Origin: an uncultured Sutterella sp.
Lineage (GTDB): Bacteria > Pseudomonadota > Gammaproteobacteria > Burkholderiales > Burkholderiaceae_F
NCBI GenBank assembly: GCA_900754475.1
Contig: CAAECY010000125.1
Coordinates: 1 to 11,000 of the forward strand
Direction of reading: 5' to 3'
Length of the DNA: 11,000 nt
In this document: piece by piece, positions 5,768 through 11,000 of the stretch
How the letters are laid out: every line of letters begins with the position of its first letter
Position numbering within the stretch: the first letter of the stretch is position 1
Program-made: the position numbers and the translations under genes
The notes under the pieces: generated by a model
What the model was told of the DNA's origin: nothing
The model's input: only the letters and a program-made list of their open reading frames with translations
Databases searched by the model: none

Positions 5768-6706
5768 ATGAATCGTCGTCATTTCCTCGGCACGGCCGCC
5801 CTCGGCGCCGCCGCCTACGGCCTTTCTTCCGCCGCATCCGCCAAGGTCGTTCCCGTCGACCTCAAGTCCCGCAATTTCGAGCCCCTGAAGCTTCCGCGCC
5901 CGATTTCGCTTGCAGCCCTCACGGTGCTCGACGTCTCGCCCGCGAACCAGGTCCTCTGCGCCGCGAAGGCGGGCTACAGCCACGTCGGGATCCGCCTCGT
6001 TCCCGCCACGCCCGAAGAAACGCAGTGGTCGATGATCGGCGACACGCCGATGATCCGCGAAGTCGAAGCGAACCTCAAAGCCACGGGCGTCAAGGTCCTC
6101 GACATTGAAATTCTCCGCATCAAGCCCGATACGCGCGCGATCAATTGGAAGCCCTTCTTCGAAACGGGCGCGCGCTTGGGTGCGACGAACGTCCTTTGCG
6201 CCGGCAACGACCCGGACCTCGATCGCTTGACCGACAACTACGCCGAACTCTGCGAAATCGCGCAGCCCTTCGGGCTTTCGCTTTCGATCGAACCCATGCC
6301 CTGGTGCGATGTGAGCACCGTGAAGGGTGCGGGCGAAATCATGAAGCGCGTTAATCGCCCGAATTCGGGCGTCCTCGTCGACCCGATCCACTTCTTCCGC
6401 GCGAAGAATTCGTTCGAAGACATCGACAACCTCCCGAAGGAATGCCTCAAGTACTGCCAGATGTGCGACATCACGAAGGAAGTGCCGAAGGACATGGACG
6501 GGATCCTCTACCAGGCCCGCAACTATCGCCTCTCGCCCGGCACCGGTGCCGCCGACCTGACGGGCCTCTTGAAGCACCTTCCGGGTCTCCCGATTTCGAT
6601 CGAAGCCTGCAACGCCGACCTTGCGCTCACGATGAGCCCGCTCGATCGCGCTCGCATGTACCTCGAAGACATGGTGGCAGTGCTTAACGCCGCGGGCGAA
6701 CACTGA
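5768..6706 (+). CDS. Tat-exported TIM-barrel sugar isomerase/epimerase-like protein
   Basis: The 312-residue protein begins at the ATG preceded by AAGGAG (5753-5758) 9 nt upstream. A textbook Tat signal (MNRRHFLGTAALGAAAYGLS, cleavage probably after ASA at residue 25) precedes a domain of the xylose isomerase-like TIM-barrel superfamily (AP_endonuc_2, PF01261). Strand ends carry the expected divalent-metal ligands: Glu175 (LSIEPMPW), Asp205 with His208 (GVLVDPIHFF), Gln231 (YCQMCDI) and Glu279 (PISIEACN). Relatives isomerise, epimerise or dehydrate sugars and sugar acids, usually in the cytoplasm; export of a folded, metal-loaded member is unusual. It heads an operon with a tetrahaem cytochrome and a flavoprotein reductase, so it may convert a sugar-like or polyol acid precursor into the compound reduced by the flavoprotein (inference). 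Glu is almost always GAA and Lys AAG, suggesting high expression. The exact reaction cannot be assigned. Confidence 0.9.
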   Translation: MNRRHFLGTAALGAAAYGLSSAASAKVVPVDLKSRNFEPLKLPRPISLAALTVLDVSPANQVLCAAKAGYSHVGIRLVPATPEETQWSMIGDTPMIREVEANLKATGVKVLDIEILRIKPDTRAINWKPFFETGARLGATNVLCAGNDPDLDRLTDNYAELCEIAQPFGLSLSIEPMPWCDVSTVKGAGEIMKRVNRPNSGVLVDPIHFFRAKNSFEDIDNLPKECLKYCQMCDITKEVPKDMDGILYQARNYRLSPGTGAADLTGLLKHLPGLPISIEACNADLALTMSPLDRARMYLEDMVAVLNAAGEH

Positions 6707-6739
6707 CCCCATTTTCCCAAGGGGGCTCGCCGGCCGTAC

Positions 6740-6751
6740 CCCGACGTCGGG
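6740..6751. repeat. 12-bp palindrome between isomerase and cytochrome genes
   Basis: CCCGACGTCGGG is perfectly self-complementary and lies in the 73-nt gap between the two genes. In RNA it gives a short GC hairpin that could protect or process the mRNA and so set different levels for the two proteins. There is no T run, so it is not an intrinsic terminator. Confidence 0.35.
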
Positions 6752-6779
6752 CCCCTCAACCCACCCCAGGAATCAAGCC

Positions 6780-7127
6780 ATGACGAAAAAGTCCATTCTC
6801 GGCGCTCTGGCGCTTTCGGCACTCCTTGCCGTCGGTGCGACGGCTCCCGCGTCGGCTGCGGCAATCAAGGCGGCCGGACCCCACGCGAGCCTTCCCTGCG
6901 AAACCTGCCACACGGGCGGTCAGATGAAGGCCCCCGCGAAGGAAACGTGCCTTACCTGCCACGAATCCTACGAAGCGGTTGCGAAGCGCACCGAAAAGAT
7001 GAACCCGAATCCTCACTTCTCGCACCGCGGCGAACCCCAGTGCACCAACTGCCACAGCATGCACGCGAAGCCCCGCTTCGAATGCAACGACTGCCACACG
7101 TTCGACATCAAGATGAAGGGGGAATAA
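6780..7127 (+). CDS. Periplasmic tetrahaem cytochrome c (flavocytochrome c haem-domain type)
   Basis: The 115-residue protein has a Sec signal peptide (MTKKSILGALALSALLAVGA, cleavage probably after ASA at about residue 26) and AGGA 8 nt before the ATG. Four haem c attachment motifs are present: CETCH (40-44), CLTCH (57-61), CTNCH (88-92) and CNDCH (102-106). Outside these there are exactly four further His residues (35, 79, 82, 95), enough for bis-His ligation of all four haems as in the N-terminal domain of Shewanella-type flavocytochrome c fumarate reductase. Here the haem domain is a separate subunit. It probably takes electrons from a quinol-oxidising membrane cytochrome of the NapC/CymA type, not encoded in this window, and passes them to the flavoprotein encoded 4 nt downstream, perhaps also to the other flavoproteins. 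The substrate is not determined by this subunit. Confidence 0.95.
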   Translation: MTKKSILGALALSALLAVGATAPASAAAIKAAGPHASLPCETCHTGGQMKAPAKETCLTCHESYEAVAKRTEKMNPNPHFSHRGEPQCTNCHSMHAKPRFECNDCHTFDIKMKGE

Positions 7128-7131
7128 CAAA

Positions 7132-8673
7132 ATGAGCAAGACCAAACTTTCCCGTCGTCATTTCCTCGGGGCCGCGGTGACGGGCGCGGCCGCTCTGACG
7201 GTTCCGGCCGCGCGTGCGGCGTCCTCTTCGGCGGAGCTGCCCGCCAAGTGGGACATGGAAACGGACGTTGTTGTCCTCGGCTGCGGCGGCGCGGGCATGA
7301 TGGCCGCCTGCCAGGCGCACGATGCGGGTGTGAAGGTTGAAATCTTCGACAAAGGCATGAGCCCCTTCCATACCGCGACGAACCTCTGCGGCGGCCTTTT
7401 CACCGCCTGGGGTTCCCGCATGCAGAAGGCCGACCCGGAAGGTCAGAAGGACACCTGGGAAACCTTCGCGAACGACATCATCGCTTACGGCGAACACATG
7501 TCCTTGAAGGAACCGGTCTATGCGTTCGCGAAGCACTCGGGCGAAGCGTTCGACTGGCTCGAAGACAACGGCTTGAAGCCCCATCACCTCGAAAAGTACG
7601 CGGGTCACAGTCAGCTCCGCGCCCATCGTCAGGAATCCTTCAAGGGGCGCGACTACATCGAAGTGCTCGTTGCCGCCCTTGAAAAGCGCGGTCTCAAGAT
7701 TCACCACGGGATGGGCCTCTCGAAGATCTACTACGACGAAAAGGCGAACCGCGTCGTGGGCGTTGCCTGCGGGAAGGGCGACAAGGTCGTCACCTGCCGC
7801 GCCAAGCAGGCCGTGATCATGGCGACGGGCGGCATCACGGGCACTCCCGAATCGCTCGACTTCTGGGTTCCGAGCGTCGCCGGCAAGGGCGTTGCGATCG
7901 GCGGCCCCTCGAACGACGGCGAAGCGCTCCGCATTGCCGTTCGCGACGTGGGCGTGCCCCTTTCGCACATGCAGTACATCGCGAGCTACCCCTGCGGCAT
8001 TGTCGTCAACGGTCGCAACGGCCCCTACTGCCGTTGGTGGTTCATCACCGGCCAGGGCGGCATCCTCGTCAACAAGAAGGGCGAACGCTTCGTCACCGAA
8101 CTCGAAGGCATCTGCCACGTGACGCCGAAGCTTGCCGCCAACCCCGACGGCTGCCACTACGTCTTGGCCGACAAGGCGACCTGGGACCGTACGCTCCAGA
8201 AGATTCAGCTCGGAGCCCTCGTGGGTCTTCCCTCCTGGACCGCGGAACGCGTCGAAGCCGAGTTCGCCAAGGGCCAGAACCTCTGGAAGGCCGACACCCT
8301 CGAAGAACTCTGCGAAAAGAGCGGCGTTGATCTCAACGGCCTCAAGAAGCAGATCGCCGTCTGGAACGAAGCGGTCGACACGAAGAACGACCTCCAGTTC
8401 GGTCGCAAGGACCAGCAGTGGAAGTTGACCGAAGGCCCCTGGTACATGATCCGCATGTTCCCGTGGAACAACCTCTCCTGCGGCGGCGTGCGCGTCACGG
8501 AAAAGTTCGAAGTACTCGGCTGGGATCTGAAGCCCGTCGGGGGCTTCTACGCGGCGGGCGAAACGGTCGCGGGTGTCCACGGCGCCTTCTACTGCGGCGG
8601 GAACGCCTGCGGCTTTGCGCACACCTCGGGCTTCATGGCCGGCAAGTACGCGACGGGCTATAAGGAAGCCTGA
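7132..8673 (+). CDS. Tat-exported FAD flavoprotein reductase with non-fumarate active site
   Basis: The 513-residue protein starts 5 nt after the cytochrome stop codon, with AAGGGGGA (7116-7123) as ribosome site, so the two are coupled. The Tat signal SRRHFLGAAVTGAAAL (7-22) leads to the FAD_binding_2 domain: VVVLGCGGAGMMAACQAHDAG (46-66), the ATGG motif (231-234), and the C-terminal GETVAGVHGAFYCGGNACG (476-494). Fold and length match the flavin domain of flavocytochrome c. By motif alignment, residues used for dicarboxylates are replaced: the substrate His of HxTxGG is Asn447 (NLSCGG), the carboxylate Arg of NRLGGN is Tyr487 (FYCGGN), and the proton-donor Arg after RFVTE is Ile327. Cys is frequent, for example 300, 328, 341, 450, 488 and 493. 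It most likely reduces a neutral or aromatic/enone-like acceptor in the periplasm with electrons from the tetrahaem protein. Codon use is very biased (two GAG in about 33 Glu codons by hand count), suggesting high expression. Confidence 0.92.
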   Translation: MSKTKLSRRHFLGAAVTGAAALTVPAARAASSSAELPAKWDMETDVVVLGCGGAGMMAACQAHDAGVKVEIFDKGMSPFHTATNLCGGLFTAWGSRMQKADPEGQKDTWETFANDIIAYGEHMSLKEPVYAFAKHSGEAFDWLEDNGLKPHHLEKYAGHSQLRAHRQESFKGRDYIEVLVAALEKRGLKIHHGMGLSKIYYDEKANRVVGVACGKGDKVVTCRAKQAVIMATGGITGTPESLDFWVPSVAGKGVAIGGPSNDGEALRIAVRDVGVPLSHMQYIASYPCGIVVNGRNGPYCRWWFITGQGGILVNKKGERFVTELEGICHVTPKLAANPDGCHYVLADKATWDRTLQKIQLGALVGLPSWTAERVEAEFAKGQNLWKADTLEELCEKSGVDLNGLKKQIAVWNEAVDTKNDLQFGRKDQQWKLTEGPWYMIRMFPWNNLSCGGVRVTEKFEVLGWDLKPVGGFYAAGETVAGVHGAFYCGGNACGFAHTSGFMAGKYATGYKEA

Positions 8674-8798
8674 TCGAAGAGGCTTGAAGCGCACGACTCC
8701 GTTCGTCGACCGCCCGACCGGCTGATCGACACGACGGGTGAGACTCGAACGAAGTCGCGCGCCGAAGCTCGAAACACAACCCGAATTCCTTGGGGTCG

Positions 8799-8841
8799 CG
8801 AAACCCCGTCCGACACGCTCCTCCGGTCGGGCGGGGTTTCG
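8799..8841 (+). terminator. Intrinsic-type terminator of the isomerase-cytochrome-flavoprotein operon
   Basis: CGAAACCCCGTCCGAC (8799-8814) pairs with GTCGGGCGGGGTTTCG (8826-8841) over 16 positions with a single G-U pair, around an 11-nt loop. It lies 126 bp after the flavoprotein stop. The T tract is short and partly inside the stem (GGGGTTTCGTCGTTTC), as is common in GC-rich genomes. The near-perfect symmetry means it could also act on the minus strand. Confidence 0.75.
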
Positions 8842-9055
8842 TCGTTTCGGGGTGCTCGTACGGAGGAATCGTCGGAGGCGACCTTTTCGAGCAGTCTTCG
8901 GGCGGTCTTCGGCCGGTCGTTTTCGCAATAATGGACTTTTAAGGCCGTGCGGCGCAGAATAGGTCGACACAGCAACAATTTCGACGGGTTGCAGGGGCCC
9001 CTCTCGGTGATTGAGGGAGGGACACCGCACGCAACCCCTGACCTCACCATCGACC
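8842..9055 (+). promoter_or_regulatory. Promoter and leader region of the UrdA-like gene
   Basis: After the terminator, AATAAT (8927-8932) fits the -10 consensus at five of six positions, with no convincing -35. The leader from about 8940 contains the pairing segments GGGTTGC (8986-8992) with GCAACCC (9031-9037), enclosing AGGGGCCCCT (8993-9002) and CGGTG/CACCG (9005-9009/9023-9027). The purine-rich GAGGGAGG (9013-9020) lies in the loop of the last stem. No known riboswitch family is recognised. Nothing resembling a ribosome site lies directly before the ATG at 9056. Confidence 0.4.
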
Positions 9056-11000
9056 ATGTTCAGCCGACAACCCGAAGGGAAGCGCTTCGTTTCCTCTGTT
9101 TCCCGCCTTTCGCCTTCGCTCGATCCCCTCACACGTTTCCAGTCTTTCAAGCTTTCCAAGCGCCCGACGGCGACCGCTTCGCCCCGAGCGGGCGCGCCCG
9201 CGCTCTCGACGCTCGCGGCGAGCGTTCTTGTGAGCCTCGCCCTTCTTGCGGGGCGTGCCGAAGCCCTGGTCCCCGGCACCTACACGACCGACGCGCAGGG
9301 GATGATGGGGCCCGTACCCGTGACCGTCACCGTTACCGACCGCGAAATCACGATGATTTCGGTGGGGCCCAACCGCGAAACGCCGGGGGTCGGCGCCGTG
9401 GCGGCCCCGATGACCGCCTCGAGGATGGTCGAAGCCCAGTCGACGGCCGTGGATCTCGTGTCGGGCGCAACGCTCACATCGCGCGCCGTCATTGAGGCCG
9501 TCGAAAAGGCCCTCACGGCTGCGGGCGACGACCCCGCGGCGTGGCGCAAGGCCGTTCCTGCGCCCGCTGAGGTTCGCCAGGAAACCAGAACGGTTGACCT
9601 CGTGGTGGTCGGTGCGGGTAGTGCCGGCATGATTGCGGCGGTCGCCGCACGCGAAGCCGGGCTCTCGGTCCTCGTTCTCGAAAAGGCGGACTTTTCGGGG
9701 GGTGCCTCGGGTGTGTGTACGGGGGCATTCCTCGTGCCCGGCTCCCACGTGCAGCGCGAACTCGGGATTCTCGACGACACGCCCGAAAAGTACGAGCGCG
9801 ACCTGCTCGACTGGGGCGGCGATGCGGTCGACCCTGTCACGGCAAAGCTTTATGCGGAAAACGCCGGGATTGCGGTCGACTGGCTGATCGCCCATGGCGT
9901 CCGATTCGAGACGAAGTCGGGGCTCCTACGCCCGCAGGGCAGCGAAACGCCGCGGCAGCTGACGCTTCGCGGCGGCTGCCCCGAGTACGCGCAGCGGCTC
10001 AGAACCTTGACGGGCGAAAGCGGCGCGGAGATCCTGACGGGTACCAAGGTCGAAGGTCTTCGAGTCGAGAACGGGCGCGTTGCTGGCGTCACGGCGAAAA
10101 ACGCCCGCCGCGGGGTCGAGTACGACGTAACGGCCAAAGCGGTGCTTCTGGCTACGGGCGGGTACGGTGCGAACCGGGCGACGGTCGAGGAAGCCATCGC
10201 TGCATCGACGGAGAAGAACGGAAGGAATTCCAACACGGAATCCCTCTCCGCGGCGCTCTACGGCGGTGTCGTTTCGGGGACCGGGGACGGTCTTCTTCTT
10301 GCGGCGCAAGCGGGTGCCGCGCGGGATTTGGGGACCGGCGCCACGGTCCGATGGGACGGCCTGGAAGTGCGGCCCGGTACGGGGGCGTCCCTCAAGCGCG
10401 CGAACCAAGCGGTGCTGCCCTTGGGCTCCATTCTTGTGAACCGCGAGGGCGAACGCGTCGTGAACGAAGCGGGTGCGGAGGAAGCCATTCTCACCGCGCA
10501 GCGCCGTGCGGGCGGGTCGCTCTTTCTCGTGATGGACGAAGGGGCGTTCGGGTCGTTTGCGGCCGCCGTGGCAGGGCGGGGCCTCACGCGCGAAATGCTC
10601 GACGCTTGGATTCGCACGAACGAAGCCCAAGCGCTCCAATCAAACGCCGAGACGACCGCGGAAGAGGGAGCTTCGGGCGTTGCTGCTGCCGACGCCGCGC
10701 CTGCCGTCGCCCCTCGGCTCTTTACGCCCCTCATCGTGCGCGGCACGACCTTGGAAGAGGCCGCCCGCCGTGCGGGGATCGACCCGGAAACGCTCGCGGA
10801 AACCGCCGCGCGCTACAACGGCTTTGTGATGAACGGAAAGGACGACGACTTCGGGCGGCCCGCTTCCGCCATGACGAGCCCTCTGAGTTTGTCGGGGTCG
10901 GTCTACATTCTGGAAGAAAAGCCCCGCTACTCCACGACGCAGGGCGGCCTGCGCGCGAACGGGCGACTGCAAGCCCTCACGCCCGAAGGGACCCCGATCG
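9056..11000 (+). CDS. UrdA-like flavoprotein reductase with FMN_bind and FAD domains (3' end missing)
   Basis: The frame from ATG 9056 is open to the window edge (648 residues). About 50 residues precede a hydrophobic helix, STLAASVLVSLALLAGRAEA (51-70), with an AEA cleavage site. Next comes an FMN_bind domain (about 72-153) with the flavinylation motif DLVSGAT (133-139), where ApbE would attach FMN to Thr139. The FAD_binding_2 domain begins with DLVVVGAGSAGMIAAVAARE (181-200), has the ATGG motif at 366-369, and ends here just after the HxTxGG region. This order matches urocanate reductase UrdA and related periplasmic reductases that use bound FMN instead of haem as electron entry. The proton-donor Arg position after RVVNE is Glu475, and the HxTxGG His is Ser626 (STTQGG), so urocanate or fumarate is doubtful. 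Two extra segments (about 387-450 and 520-555, the latter Ala/Glu-rich) enlarge it. The C-terminal Arg signature is outside the window. Confidence 0.9.
   Translation, partial: MFSRQPEGKRFVSSVSRLSPSLDPLTRFQSFKLSKRPTATASPRAGAPALSTLAASVLVSLALLAGRAEALVPGTYTTDAQGMMGPVPVTVTVTDREITMISVGPNRETPGVGAVAAPMTASRMVEAQSTAVDLVSGATLTSRAVIEAVEKALTAAGDDPAAWRKAVPAPAEVRQETRTVDLVVVGAGSAGMIAAVAAREAGLSVLVLEKADFSGGASGVCTGAFLVPGSHVQRELGILDDTPEKYERDLLDWGGDAVDPVTAKLYAENAGIAVDWLIAHGVRFETKSGLLRPQGSETPRQLTLRGGCPEYAQRLRTLTGESGAEILTGTKVEGLRVENGRVAGVTAKNARRGVEYDVTAKAVLLATGGYGANRATVEEAIAASTEKNGRNSNTESLSAALYGGVVSGTGDGLLLAAQAGAARDLGTGATVRWDGLEVRPGTGASLKRANQAVLPLGSILVNREGERVVNEAGAEEAILTAQRRAGGSLFLVMDEGAFGSFAAAVAGRGLTREMLDAWIRTNEAQALQSNAETTAEEGASGVAAADAAPAVAPRLFTPLIVRGTTLEEAARRAGIDPETLAETAARYNGFVMNGKDDDFGRPASAMTSPLSLSGSVYILEEKPRYSTTQGGLRANGRLQALTPEGTPI

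Noticed and set aside
8986..9037. FMN riboswitch in front of the FMN-dependent reductase
   Set aside because: The conserved RFN segments are absent; only generic base pairing is visible.
7108..9279. 723-codon minus-strand open frame opposite the second flavoprotein gene
   Set aside because: It covers a well-supported plus-strand gene, a terminator and a promoter region; the product has no family features.

Overview
The window most likely comes from a GC-rich Gram-negative betaproteobacterium of the Sutterella/Parasutterella type (Burkholderiales, gut-associated). This is inferred from the Burkholderiales-style trimeric porin, the high GC coding sequence broken by AT-rich promoter regions, and an expanded set of exported flavoprotein reductases with a small periplasmic multihaem cytochrome. 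No mobile element, tRNA, rRNA or CRISPR array is visible.

Layout. (1) 1-579, minus strand: the 5' part of an outer-membrane porin gene. (2) 580-1032: a divergent, partly AT-rich intergenic region with three inverted repeats. (3) 1033-5414, plus strand: a tightly overlapping unit made of a TtrS-type sensor kinase (PhnD-like periplasmic sensor domain, one transmembrane helix, histidine kinase) split by a one-base frameshift at about 2292-2296, a TtrR/FixJ-type response regulator, and a Tat-exported FAD flavoprotein reductase. (4) 5415-5767: an intergenic region carrying a perfect 20-bp palindrome next to a plausible promoter. (5) 5768-8673: a compact operon of a Tat-exported TIM-barrel isomerase/epimerase-like protein, a periplasmic tetrahaem cytochrome c and a second Tat-exported flavoprotein, ending in a strong hairpin terminator at 8799-8841. 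(6) 8842-9055: the leader of the next gene, with a candidate RNA fold. (7) 9056-11000: a third, UrdA-like flavoprotein (FMN_bind plus FAD domains), cut by the window end.

How they may work together (inference). The locus reads as a sensor-controlled anaerobic respiration module for organic electron acceptors. The kinase would detect a small molecule in the periplasm and the regulator would switch on the downstream reductases. The tetrahaem cytochrome would carry electrons from the quinol pool to a periplasmic flavoprotein that reduces an activated C=C bond. The unusual parts are the exported isomerase-like protein, which could convert a precursor into the reducible acceptor, and the replacement of canonical fumarate-reductase active-site residues in all three flavoproteins. 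None of the three is therefore likely to be a plain fumarate reductase.
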